The notes beneath the pieces were generated by a model that saw nothing but the letters and a program-made list of their open reading frames with translations, did not search any database and was not told where the DNA came from. Positions 18,082 to 26,243 of a DNA stretch of 64,000 nucleotides are shown here, piece after piece. The stretch is from an uncultured Sunxiuqinia sp. (GTDB lineage Bacteria; Bacteroidota; Bacteroidia; Bacteroidales; Prolixibacteraceae), in contig NZ_CANLZV010000008.1 in assembly GCF_947495665.1 (NCBI RefSeq), positions 124,001 to 188,000 on the forward strand, read 5' to 3'. The translations under genes and the position numbers were made by a program. Positions within the stretch are counted from its first letter, which is position 1, and every line of letters begins with the position of its first letter.

Positions 18082-18822
18082 TCAGGCAAAGTTTCGTTCT
18101 TTTTTGATGTTTTCGTAGGCCTCATTTACCTTTTGAAACTTCTCTTTTGCGGCATTCTGAAAATCATCGCCTAAGTAGCTCACCTTATCCGGGTGGTATT
18201 TCATGGCCATTTTCCGGTAAGCCTTTTTAATTTCGTCGTTTGAAGCGGATCGTTCAACTTCCAGAATCTTATAAGCTGAGTCGGTGTTGGGAACGAACAT
18301 GGATTGGATGGACTCCAGATCCTTCTGACTGATACCCATGGTTTGGGCAATCATACGAATCATGTTTTTTTCGGTCTCATCAACTGATCCGTCGGCTTGA
18401 GCAATGCCAAACAGGAAGTGAAGCAGTTGCAGGCGCGAAGAATAATCCATGTTTTTTTGAATCTGCCGGCAAACATCCGCTACCGGGATATTCTGATTAA
18501 GTATATCACGCAACATTTTGATGGCTTCTTGCGCTGAGCTGGCTCCGAAAGAGCGCACAAAAAACTGTTTGACGTAGTCTAGTTCCGATTTTAAAACCTT
18601 TCCATCCGCTTTCATCACGGCAGCTACCAAAACCAGTAAGCTCATGACATAGCCACCCGTAGTTGTTCTTCTTCTTGCGTCTGTTGCTGTTTGATGAGGG
18701 GGAGGAGCTGCGCCGGCTTCAGAGTCAACCATTGATCCGACAACAAAGCCAAGAATGCCTCCCAGCGGGCCAAAAAATGCCCATCCTAAACCTCCGGCAA
18801 CCCATTTTGCAAATTTACCCAT
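18082..18822 (-). CDS. TerB/DnaJ-domain protein (DjlA-like)
   Basis: A 246-residue protein. Residues 1-35 are a glycine-rich hydrophobic segment ([16 protein letters not shown]) that could anchor it in a membrane. A TerB-like helical domain (about 55-165) follows, and a C-terminal J domain (about 180-246) with YHPDKV, whose HPD is needed to stimulate DnaK ATPase. This arrangement is that of DjlA co-chaperones. Its start overlaps the coaE stop by eight bases, so it is translated in the same operon. Confidence 0.85.
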   Translation of the reverse strand: MGKFAKWVAGGLGWAFFGPLGGILGFVVGSMVDSEAGAAPPPHQTATDARRRTTTGGYVMSLLVLVAAVMKADGKVLKSELDYVKQFFVRSFGASSAQEAIKMLRDILNQNIPVADVCRQIQKNMDYSSRLQLLHFLFGIAQADGSVDETEKNMIRMIAQTMGISQKDLESIQSMFVPNTDSAYKILEVERSASNDEIKKAYRKMAMKYHPDKVSYLGDDFQNAAKEKFQKVNEAYENIKKERNFA

Positions 18823-19402
18823 GTGTTCTAAATTTTTGATCTAATTCGATTAATACCGGAAGTATTAACTCCCGGTTGTTATTATTAATTGTTGTATTGG
18901 CCAGTTTCATCTTCTCTTCATCCGGCCATTGTTTGGCTATCCGTTCCTTTACTTGTTCCCTGGTGCTATGGTCTCTTTGGATCACCCGGTCAATTCGTTG
19001 TTGCTCCGGAGCAGTTACCAAGATGGTATAGTCCATCATGTTATAAAAACCACTTTCGAAAAGGATGGCGGCTTCGTGAACAACGTAAGGGGCTTGTTGG
19101 TTCTGGCACCACTCGAAAAAATAGTTTCTGACAGCGGGATGAACAATCGCATTCACTTTTTGCAGCAGCGGCTCGGAGTTAAATATCAGCGCTGCTAACT
19201 TTTGACGGTCCACTTGCTGGTTCGCCAGATAGATGTCGTTGCCAAAGTGAAGCATCATTTGGCTGCGCACCAAGGAGGAACTGTTCATGATTCGCTTGGC
19301 TTCCAGGTCGGCATTGAATACCGGAATACCTTTTAAACTGAAGAAATTGCATATTGTTGACTTGCCACTTCCAATTCCACCTGTAATTCCTACTTTAAAC
19401 AT
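18815..19402 (-). CDS. coaE: Dephospho-CoA kinase
   Basis: A 195-residue P-loop kinase ([12 protein letters not shown] at 5-16) that phosphorylates dephospho-CoA in the last step of CoA synthesis. The conserved features [10 protein letters not shown] and [13 protein letters not shown] are present. The ATG at 19402 gives MFKVGITGG, the family start; a longer reading frame would run into ybbR. The gene lies five bases after the ybbR stop, fitting the ybbR-coaE order of Bacteroidota. Confidence 0.95.
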   Translation of the reverse strand: MFKVGITGGIGSGKSTICNFFSLKGIPVFNADLEAKRIMNSSSLVRSQMMLHFGNDIYLANQQVDRQKLAALIFNSEPLLQKVNAIVHPAVRNYFFEWCQNQQAPYVVHEAAILFESGFYNMMDYTILVTAPEQQRIDRVIQRDHSTREQVKERIAKQWPDEEKMKLANTTINNNNRELILPVLIELDQKFRTHG

Positions 19403-19406
19403 GCTG

Positions 19407-20408
19407 TTAGTTTTCGATGAGGTATTCAATTTTCATTGGTGCATAGGTGAGCCCCTTCAACTGAACCGGTACCTTGCTTTGGTCGAGCTGCACCGGCAGA
19501 TAATCCTGATTGTCCCGGATGTCCTGATAGGATACCGAGGCCCTAAAGTCGGAAGCCTGAATGTCGGAAAAGCGACTTAAGCTAACAAGGAACGTCACTT
19601 TTACTTCGGCAGGAAACAGGTGAACATGTGTTTTCCGGGGAAGGCTGTCAATTTGGATGGGTAGTACCAGTTGTTTTTCGGTAAACTCTTCTACCGGAAT
19701 TTGTATGGTTACCCGGTTGGGATTGAACTCCAGGTTTTTAATTTTCTGCAAAGAGACATTGCGCTGAATCGGGTGCTCCAAATCTTTGTAGTGTTGCGAA
19801 TTGGTCTTTACATGCGGCAAGGTGTCCAAAATAGATTCAGGCCCAAGTACCTCAATGGAGTCGGGAGTGACTAGAATTTCATCGTACAGGTAGTGCTGTT
19901 TCTTAAATGCCAGGCTAACGTCAGCTACTACTTTTTTCTTTTGGGTAAGTATTCGGTCAAATTCAAGATAAACGGTATCTGGCTGAATACTGATCAGGTT
20001 TAATTCATTGCTGATTTGATCCGACATCTTTTTTCGGTAGTAGCGGCTTGAGATCGCATAGTTGTTTTTTTGCGTGCCATTGATCTGTTCGCCGGCAATT
20101 TCACCTACGTTAAATACCAATGGCGAAAAGGCCACACTCAGCTTGTAACGCAGTATAGTAAAGCCTCCGGATCGCACTTGCAACACAAAGTTTTTGGGTG
20201 GCGTATTAACCAGCGTTTTGCTTTTAGGGATATTGGTGTAGCGAACCGGAAAAGACAGTTCAACGGAGTAGTCTTTTTCAAGCGCATTCAATAACCAAAA
20301 AAGGGAGGCAATTCCCACACACATTAAGTAGATGACGAGCCTGCGTTCATTCTTAATCTGAAACTTTTGGGTAAGCTGTTTTACTTTATGTAGCCATTTG
20401 TTTTCCAC
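19407..20408 (-). CDS. YbbR-like domain protein
   Basis: A 333-residue protein with one N-terminal membrane segment (LVIYLMCVGIASLFWLLNAL, about 24-43) and an extracytoplasmic part made of YbbR-type beta repeats (VRYTNIP..., VEVLGPESIL). In Firmicutes, YbbR/CdaR regulates the cyclic-di-AMP synthase CdaA; in Bacteroidota the role is untested. It has its own -7 box after a terminator that separates it from yajC, and continues into coaE. Confidence 0.85.
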   Translation of the reverse strand: MENKWLHKVKQLTQKFQIKNERRLVIYLMCVGIASLFWLLNALEKDYSVELSFPVRYTNIPKSKTLVNTPPKNFVLQVRSGGFTILRYKLSVAFSPLVFNVGEIAGEQINGTQKNNYAISSRYYRKKMSDQISNELNLISIQPDTVYLEFDRILTQKKKVVADVSLAFKKQHYLYDEILVTPDSIEVLGPESILDTLPHVKTNSQHYKDLEHPIQRNVSLQKIKNLEFNPNRVTIQIPVEEFTEKQLVLPIQIDSLPRKTHVHLFPAEVKVTFLVSLSRFSDIQASDFRASVSYQDIRDNQDYLPVQLDQSKVPVQLKGLTYAPMKIEYLIEN

Positions 20409-20413
20409 GAAAT

Positions 20414-20421
20414 CAAAGATA
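20414..20421 (-). promoter_or_regulatory. -7 box of ybbR-coaE
   Basis: On the minus strand TATCTTTG follows directly after the terminator's T run and lies just before the ybbR ATG. This gives the distal half of the cluster a separate promoter. The leader would be extremely short or absent. Confidence 0.4.
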
Positions 20422-20453
20422 AAAAAAAAGGGTTGACTTGCGGTCGACCCTTT
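20421..20453 (-). terminator. Intrinsic terminator after yajC
   Basis: Minus-strand stem AAAGGGTCGAC / GTCAACCCTTT with a 5-base loop and one wobble, followed by about nine T. It splits the nusB-DUF1573-yajC half of the cluster from ybbR-coaE. Confidence 0.8.
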
Positions 20454-20474
20454 CTCTCTTTTACTATGCTAAAA

Positions 20475-20792
20475 TTATTTTTGTGGAGTAACATCTGACA
20501 TGTCTTTCACAACAGCGCTTTTGTCTACACGCAGTTTGACATTGTCATCTACTTGAAGCAGAATGTAGTTGTCTTTAATCTCGGCAACTTTTCCGTAGAT
20601 TCCGCCAGTTGTTACTACTTTATCCCCTTTGCTAAGGCTTTCACGGAATTTTTTCAATTCTTTTTGCCTTTTCACCTGTGGTCTGATCATAAAGAAATAG
20701 AAGACAACAATAATCAGGACCAAGGGAAGAAATGTTGTAATTGGGTTTTGTTCGGCACCGGGTTGGGGAGCCATTAATAAGTAGTTCATCAT
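20475..20792 (-). CDS. yajC: Preprotein translocase subunit YajC
   Basis: A 105-residue protein with one membrane segment (FLPLVLIIVVFYFFMIRPQ, about 20-38) followed by RPQVKRQKEL and the small beta domain GDKVVTTGGIYGKV. YajC is an accessory of the SecDF translocon. The start is one of two close ATGs (20792 or 20774), since MMNYLLMAPQ has internal Met. Encoded eight bases after DUF1573. Confidence 0.93.
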   Translation of the reverse strand: MMNYLLMAPQPGAEQNPITTFLPLVLIIVVFYFFMIRPQVKRQKELKKFRESLSKGDKVVTTGGIYGKVAEIKDNYILLQVDDNVKLRVDKSAVVKDMSDVTPQK

Positions 20793-20800
20793 TTTATTCT

Positions 20801-21235
20801 TTAGTTTTTACTGTATAAATTTATTAGCTCATTTTCGACGGTTGCAGCAACCGCCAGTTTTGTTATTTCGGGTTGAGTGTTGGCCACAACTTGCAGCTCC
20901 TTGTACACTCGCCCGGTTTCGCCGGCGCTGTTAAATACCACTTCAATATAACCCGATTCTCCGGGAGCAACAGGTTCTTTTGGGAAATGCGTATTTAAGC
21001 AACCGCAATCAGTTTCTACTTTTTCAATGAGCAGAGCACCATCTCCGCTGTTGGTAAAGTGAAAACTATAGGCCACCACCTCACCAGCCTGTAATTGACC
21101 AAAATTATAGAATCTTTCCTGAATCTCAAACTTTGGAGTGCCCGTCTTAGTGCTTGTTTTTACCGCCCCTTTACGGCTGCTGTTCTGACAGCTCAGAGCG
21201 ATAAGCAAAACACATATGGTGGCTAAATATTTCAT
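20801..21235 (-). CDS. DUF1573 lipoprotein
   Basis: A 144-residue lipoprotein: a short signal with lipobox ALSC (acyl Cys about 16), then one immunoglobulin-like DUF1573 domain with FYNFGQLQAGEVVAYSFHFTNSG and ETDCGCLNT. The domain is widespread and uncharacterised in Bacteroidota envelopes. Its start codon overlaps the nusB stop by four bases (ATGA), a sign of coupled translation. Confidence 0.88.
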   Translation of the reverse strand: MKYLATICVLLIALSCQNSSRKGAVKTSTKTGTPKFEIQERFYNFGQLQAGEVVAYSFHFTNSGDGALLIEKVETDCGCLNTHFPKEPVAPGESGYIEVVFNSAGETGRVYKELQVVANTQPEITKLAVAATVENELINLYSKN

Positions 21236-22197
21236 GAGGGAAGGTTGCTGTCTTCTCCTATTAACCCCCGGCCGGCCTTGATAATTTTATCTTCTGACTT
21301 TAGGGCTTTCAGGGCTTTGTCCAGAATTCCATTAATGAAGTTCCGGCTCTTTTTGGTGCTGTAATATTTCGATAATTCGATGTATTCGTTCAAGCTAACC
21401 TTGGTTGGAATGGATGGGAAGTATAGAAACTCGCCAATTGCCATTTCCAGAATCAATTCATCAATAAAGGCAATGCGTTCCACATCCCAGTTTACGGTGT
21501 ATTTAGTGACTGTTTCTTTCAGTTCGTCGTGGTTTAATACCACTTTTCGGAACAGGTCCTTCACAAACTGGCGATCTTCTTCGTCTTTGAACATCGGAAG
21601 CAGGGCCTGATCTTCGCGGGTGTATTCTTTAAACTTTTTAAAGGTTTTGATGATCATACTCACCACGAAATCCAAATCGTCATTCCAGTAAATACTTTGT
21701 TCTTCCAGCAGTTGAATCAAGTCTTCTGATTGCAGAATAATATCGGTAAATACTTGCTCAACAAACTTTCTGTCGGATTGGTAAGAGCTTTCTGCATCAT
21801 TCATGTAACTCTTGTAGAAGTCACTGTCAACCAAGGTCAGGTACAATTTTTTGATTAGCTCGGGTTCGTTAACCCAGCTTAACTTAGATTGTTCCAGGTA
21901 CTTGTTCAGGCTCTCGTTCGTTTGCAGTTGGGCAATAAGCTGATTGCGGATAAACCGGGTGTTGGGATGCAAATCTTCCTCTGTGGGGAAGTGTTTTTTC
22001 TTTCTTAACTCAACCACCGATTCAGCATGTTTGCTGACTTCAATTATTAAATCCAATAAATAATGGTAAAGGTCGTAGGTCTTTTGGATACTGAAGAAAA
22101 GCTCTCTCTCGGTATTGTTAATCGATTTGTCAGGCGAGGAATAGAAGGCGTATAAAACCTGCAAAACTTTAATGCGAATAATTCTTCTGCTAATCAT
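21232..22197 (-). CDS. nusB: Transcription antitermination protein NusB
   Basis: A 321-residue protein with an N-terminal RIIRIKVLQVLYAFY and a C-terminal NusB fold (NWDVERIAFIDELILEMAIGEFLYFPSIPTKVSLNEYIELSKYY). NusB binds boxA RNA with NusE and supports rRNA antitermination. It is longer than the E. coli protein (139 residues) because of a middle insertion, as is normal in Bacteroidota. It is first in the nusB-DUF1573-yajC unit. Confidence 0.93.
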   Translation of the reverse strand: MISRRIIRIKVLQVLYAFYSSPDKSINNTERELFFSIQKTYDLYHYLLDLIIEVSKHAESVVELRKKKHFPTEEDLHPNTRFIRNQLIAQLQTNESLNKYLEQSKLSWVNEPELIKKLYLTLVDSDFYKSYMNDAESSYQSDRKFVEQVFTDIILQSEDLIQLLEEQSIYWNDDLDFVVSMIIKTFKKFKEYTREDQALLPMFKDEEDRQFVKDLFRKVVLNHDELKETVTKYTVNWDVERIAFIDELILEMAIGEFLYFPSIPTKVSLNEYIELSKYYSTKKSRNFINGILDKALKALKSEDKIIKAGRGLIGEDSNLPS

Positions 22198-22263
22198 TGT
22201 CTTAGAACTAGTTTTCTTTAAAAGATGGCAAAGTTACACAATTTCTTTTCTGCTGTTCAACAT

Positions 22264-22998
22264 CTAATCGTTTTTTTCATTTTTCGGATTGAAATAATTC
22301 CCCGTGTGATCACTGGTGTAAAAATTGCCTGGCTGGAGGGGTTCTTCTTCCTCCTCGTCCTCTTCTTCCTCCTCCCAGTCGTAGCGATGGCGTTGCGGGC
22401 CTTGTCTGCGGTAAAAAATGCTCAGGACTAATCCGCTGATGCCTCCCCACAAATGGCTTTCCCACGATACTTCGGGCTTCAGAGGGAACATTCCCCAGAA
22501 CATGCCCCCGTAGAGGAAGACCACAATAATGGCGATGGTCAGCAGGCGCGTGTCGTTGCGAAAGATGCCGCTGAAGAACAGGAAGGATGCCAGCCCGTAA
22601 ATCACGCCGCTGGCTCCGATGTGCCAGGCTTCGCGTCCGGCCAGCCACACACACAGGCCCGACAGAAAGTAAATGAGCAGGAAAATGCGGTAGGCCAGCT
22701 TCCGGTAGAAATAGAACAAGGCCAGTGAAAGCACAAAAAAGGGAGCCGAGTTGGCTGCCAGGTGCTTGTAGCCGCTGTGGATGAAGGGGGAAAACAAAAT
22801 GCCTTTCAAGCCTTCCCACTGCAGCGGGAAAATGCCGTACACCGCAAAGTCAAAATTCAGGGTGGTTTCAACTAAAAAAGTCAGCCAAAAAGCCAGCAAA
22901 AACAAGCTGGGAAACACCAGGCTGTGCTTGAAAATTTTCTTCTCCAACTCCGGGTCACTGGTGTCGTGTTTTGGCGGATAATAGTTGAATAGTGGCAT
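22264..22998 (-). CDS. Rhomboid intramembrane serine protease with acidic tail
   Basis: A 244-residue polytopic membrane protein. The catalytic GASG (Ser about 131) sits at the start of TM4 and the partner His is in SHLWGGISG (TM6). HSGYKHLAANSAPFF is the H-containing TM2 segment. The C-terminus carries an exceptionally acidic stretch (WEEEEEDEEEEEP, about 205-220) followed by a polar tail. Rhomboids cleave transmembrane helices of substrates. Its ATG overlaps the threonine aldolase stop by one base, so they are probably co-transcribed. Confidence 0.9.
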   Translation of the reverse strand: MPLFNYYPPKHDTSDPELEKKIFKHSLVFPSLFLLAFWLTFLVETTLNFDFAVYGIFPLQWEGLKGILFSPFIHSGYKHLAANSAPFFVLSLALFYFYRKLAYRIFLLIYFLSGLCVWLAGREAWHIGASGVIYGLASFLFFSGIFRNDTRLLTIAIIVVFLYGGMFWGMFPLKPEVSWESHLWGGISGLVLSIFYRRQGPQRHRYDWEEEEEDEEEEEPLQPGNFYTSDHTGNYFNPKNEKND

Positions 22999-24023
22999 TA
23001 AAGTAACTGGTCAATCAGGTTAACAAATCCGTACACATCCTCTTCAGTCGTATCAAATGAGGTCATCCAGCGCACTTCCGAGGCCGATTCATCCCACAGA
23101 TAGAAAAAGTATTTTTCCTGAAGCCGGGGGATAACTGCTGGCGGAAGAATGGCAAAAACACCGTTGGCTTCGGTCTTTTGGGTTAATCGTACTTTGCCGG
23201 TTTTTAACACTTCCTGCTCCAGTAATTTGGCCATTTGGTTGGCATGTTGGGCATTGCTTTTCCAAAGTTCCTGGTTGAAGTAGGCTAAAAACTGCGCACT
23301 GACGAAACGCATTTTGGAAAACAACTGCATGCTTTGCTTGCGAATGTACTTGGTGTTGAGCGTTAGTTTCGGATTGAAGAACAGGACGGCTTCGCCCATG
23401 AGCATGCCGTTTTTTGTTCCGCCAAATGAGAGTAGATCCACCCCGGCATCTACGGTAAACGCACGAAAAGGCAGGTCAAGCGCTACGGCAGCATTGGCAA
23501 TCCGGGCACCGTCCATATGCACCAGCAAGCCGTATTGGTGAGCCAGGCTGGTAATGGCTTTAATTTCGTCTACGGTATAAATCGTGCCCATTTCAGTGAC
23601 CTGCGAAATGGAAATAACCTTGGGTTGGGCGTGGTGCTCAAAGTCGAATCCATGCAGGTACTTCTGGATGCCTTCGGGGCTTAGTTTGCCTTTTTCGCTC
23701 GGAACCGGCAGCAGTTTACATCCCGTCAGTTTTTCCGGAGCGCCGCATTCATCCACCTGGATGTGGGCCGTGTCGGCACAAATAATTGAATTGAACGAGT
23801 GGGTTACCGTGGAAAGGGCCAGCACATTGGCACCGGTTCCGTTAAACACAAAAAAAACTTCGGTATCCTGTCCAAACTCGTTTTTAAACAGCTGAATTGC
23901 TTCCCGGGTAATCGGGTCGTCGCCATAGCCCACCATGTGTCCGGTGTTGGCGCTTGCTATTGCTTTCAGAATTTCCGGATGCACTCCGGCATTATTATCG
24001 CTGGCAAAGCCTCTGGTGCTCAT
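22998..24023 (-). CDS. ltaE: Low-specificity L-threonine aldolase
   Basis: A 341-residue PLP-dependent fold-type I enzyme that splits L-threonine and L-allo-threonine into glycine and acetaldehyde. Signatures: FASDNNAGVHPEILKAI at the start, FVFNGTGANVLAL, HMDGARIANAAV and SFGGTKNGML with the PLP-binding Lys near 205. No signal peptide. First of a two-gene unit with the rhomboid protease. Confidence 0.88.
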   Translation of the reverse strand: MSTRGFASDNNAGVHPEILKAIASANTGHMVGYGDDPITREAIQLFKNEFGQDTEVFFVFNGTGANVLALSTVTHSFNSIICADTAHIQVDECGAPEKLTGCKLLPVPSEKGKLSPEGIQKYLHGFDFEHHAQPKVISISQVTEMGTIYTVDEIKAITSLAHQYGLLVHMDGARIANAAVALDLPFRAFTVDAGVDLLSFGGTKNGMLMGEAVLFFNPKLTLNTKYIRKQSMQLFSKMRFVSAQFLAYFNQELWKSNAQHANQMAKLLEQEVLKTGKVRLTQKTEANGVFAILPPAVIPRLQEKYFFYLWDESASEVRWMTSFDTTEEDVYGFVNLIDQLL

Positions 24024-24200
24024 TTCTTGATTTTTTTATCGGGTTGTAACAAATTAATGGTCCCTGCGTTTTAGTTTAACCAACTTACTTGTTCAATGGC
24101 CTGGCAAAACCTGCCGCAAGCCAAGGAAAATTGGCTTATAAAAGAAAAGAAAAAAATGCTTGTAACAAAATGGGATGGGGAAGAAGGAAACAAGTTTTTT

Positions 24201-24208
24201 TATTTTTG
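24201..24208 (+). promoter_or_regulatory. -7 box of the photolyase gene
   Basis: TATTTTTG, 46 bases before the ATG at 24255. No clear -33 box is visible. Confidence 0.4.
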
Positions 24209-24254
24209 GACAACCAACAAGTGAAAGGTAATTTGAATCGTTTTACTTCAGCTT

Positions 24255-25559
24255 ATGAAAGAAAAAATTAACCTGTTTTGGTTCCGTCGCGATCTTCGAA
24301 TAACTGACAATCATGGTTTGTACCGGGCGCTGGCCGCGGGGAAACCGGTATTGCCTGTTTTCATTTTCGATACCACCATTCTGAACGACCTGGAGGATGA
24401 TGACAGCCGGGTTGAGTTTATTACCGACCAGGTCAAGAGCCTGCAAGAAGAGTTTGAGCGCCACAACAGCACCCTGTGGATTTACCATGGCAAACCCCTT
24501 AATGCTTTTAAGCGCTTGTGGGTGGAGTACGAGGTGGAAGCGGTTTATAGCAACACCGATTATGAGCCGGACGCCCGTGAGCGTGATGAGCAGGTGGCTG
24601 CTTTCCTGAAGGCCCATCAGGTTGAGTTTCATGCGTACAAGGATCAGGTGATTTTTCATCAAAACGATATCTTGAAAAATGACGGGAAGCCTTATACGGT
24701 CTTTACTCCTTATAAAAAGAAATGGCTGGAGGAATTTGGGAAGCTGGAACTGGAAGCGTATCCCTCGCAAAAGTTGTTGAATGGCTTATTGAAAACCGAA
24801 CCTTTGAAGGCTGTTGCCTTGCGCGACCTGGGATTTCGAAGGGGAGGGCTGAAGTTTCCATCGAAAGAAATTGACCCGAAACTTTTAGAAAACTATGCAG
24901 CCAATCGTGACTTTCCGGCCCGAAACGGAACCACGCACCTGGGCATTCACTTGCGCTTTGGCACCCTGAGCATCCGTAGTCTGACCAAAAAGGCGGTTCA
25001 GCATTCGGAGGTATTTCTGAATGAGCTGATCTGGCGAAATTTTTATGCCGATATTCTGTGGCACTTCCCCCATGTGGCCAAGCGCTCCTTCAAGCCGGCT
25101 TACGACTACATTCCCTGGATCAACTCGGAGAAGGACTTTGCCCGCTGGTGCGAAGGCACTACGGGCTACCCGCTGGTGGATGCCGGTATGCGCCAGTTGA
25201 ACGAAACCGGTTACATGCACAACCGTGTTCGCATGGTAACTGCCAGCTTTTTGTGTAAGCACTTATTGATTGACTGGCGCTGGGGTGAGGCTTACTTTGC
25301 CGGCAAACTGCTCGATTATGAGTTGGCCTCGAACAATGGGGGCTGGCAGTGGGCCGCCGGAACAGGCTGCGATGCCGCGCCTTATTTCCGGGTGTTTAAC
25401 CCAACACTGCAAACCCAGAAGTTCGATCCCAAGTTCAGCTACATCCGCCGGTGGGTGCCCGAGTTTGACGGGTTTGGCTATCCGCAGCCCATGGTTGAGC
25501 ATAAAATGGCCCGGCAACGCGCCATCGATACCTATAAAAAGGCGCTGGCTTCGGATTGA
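24255..25559 (+). CDS. phrB: Deoxyribodipyrimidine photolyase / cryptochrome
   Basis: A 434-residue flavoprotein of the class I photolyase family, which uses light to reverse cyclobutane pyrimidine dimers. The N-terminal antenna domain starts INLFWFRRDLRITDN. The FAD-binding C-terminal domain has ELIWRNFYADILWHFP, WCEGTTGYPLVDAGMRQLNETGYMHNRVRM and NNGGWQWAAGTGCDAAPYFRVFNP. The spacing and the Trp-rich electron path are complete, so it is probably active. Cytoplasmic and monocistronic. Confidence 0.94.
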   Translation: MKEKINLFWFRRDLRITDNHGLYRALAAGKPVLPVFIFDTTILNDLEDDDSRVEFITDQVKSLQEEFERHNSTLWIYHGKPLNAFKRLWVEYEVEAVYSNTDYEPDARERDEQVAAFLKAHQVEFHAYKDQVIFHQNDILKNDGKPYTVFTPYKKKWLEEFGKLELEAYPSQKLLNGLLKTEPLKAVALRDLGFRRGGLKFPSKEIDPKLLENYAANRDFPARNGTTHLGIHLRFGTLSIRSLTKKAVQHSEVFLNELIWRNFYADILWHFPHVAKRSFKPAYDYIPWINSEKDFARWCEGTTGYPLVDAGMRQLNETGYMHNRVRMVTASFLCKHLLIDWRWGEAYFAGKLLDYELASNNGGWQWAAGTGCDAAPYFRVFNPTLQTQKFDPKFSYIRRWVPEFDGFGYPQPMVEHKMARQRAIDTYKKALASD

Positions 25560-25610
25560 TGCCAATCTGAATGCCTTGTCAATGGGGCGTTTCAGCTTCC
25601 TGCAAAAAAC

Positions 25611-25720
25611 CACGTGTGATTTCCACCAAAGTCACGTGTGGTTTTCATCAAAGTCACGTGTGATTTCAGGCAAAGTCACGTGTGGTTTTTAGTAAAAGCA
25701 AGCGTGATTTTTTCAAAAGG
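25611..25720 (+). repeat. Five tandem 22-bp repeats with CACGTG core
   Basis: Units start at 25611, 25633, 25655, 25677 and 25699, exactly 22 bases apart. The first four begin CACGTGTG followed by ATTT or GTTT; the fifth is degenerate (CAAGCGTG). All end in an AAAGT-like block. The core CACGTG is palindromic. The array lies in the 387-base gap between the photolyase and the gene at 25947, which holds no other recognisable feature except an AT-rich upstream region. There are no unique spacers, so it is not CRISPR. Regulatory or mobile-repeat origin is possible. Confidence 0.75.
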
Positions 25721-25946
25721 CCTTTACGCTGTTGTTTTCGCCAACTGTTACGCATTATATGCTTAAAAGCGATTTTTATTACTTCTTGAAGAATATGCAT
25801 TGAAATACGCGTTTTGACCGAAATTTCATTCCGTTTGTTTTAGGCTTTGTGTTTGTATGTGTCTGATATATAACTATAAGGAGGCAAGATTTGAAGTCTT
25901 TTTTTATGGTTAACTTGTAGTAGTTAAATCTTTAAAGAGTATTAAA

Positions 25947-26225
25947 ATGGTGGACTTGGAAGATCAAGAAGTAGAGGTGTTAAAGTTTTTAAAAGAAGTA
26001 AAGCAAGGCGTGCAAAATGTCAAACTTAACAACCATTTCTTTAGAAAAGATCAGACATATTTAAGGTCTTTTGAACGTTTGGAAGAGCTTGGTTTTATCT
26101 ATTTTATAGATGGAAATTATGATCTTTCACAATTACTCTATGAGATTCCAATTTATCCTCCGCGGACCTATTGGGGCCGAATTTTACCAGAAGGAGAAGA
26201 AGCGTTAAAAAGAATTCAAGCATAG
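25947..26225 (+). CDS. Small winged-helix-like hypothetical protein
   Basis: A 92-residue protein, AT-rich, without signal peptide. LKFLKEVKQGVQNVKLNNHFF, then FERLEELGFIYFIDGNYDLS resembles the recognition region of winged-helix proteins (helix, helix, then a beta wing), but I see no diagnostic motif. A gap of 18 bases separates it from the DUF2971 gene, so the two form a unit. Possible roles are a small regulator or partner of the DUF2971 protein; not known. Confidence 0.6.
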   Translation: MVDLEDQEVEVLKFLKEVKQGVQNVKLNNHFFRKDQTYLRSFERLEELGFIYFIDGNYDLSQLLYEIPIYPPRTYWGRILPEGEEALKRIQA

Positions 26226-26243
26226 AATAGAAAGGACTACAAT

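Noticed and set aside
25058-25692. Overlapping plus- and minus-strand frames inside and after the photolyase gene
   Set aside because: They are shadows of the real gene and one merely translates the 22-bp repeats.
25611-25720. CRISPR-like repeat array
   Set aside because: Units are directly adjacent at 22 bases with no unique spacers and no cas genes in the window.
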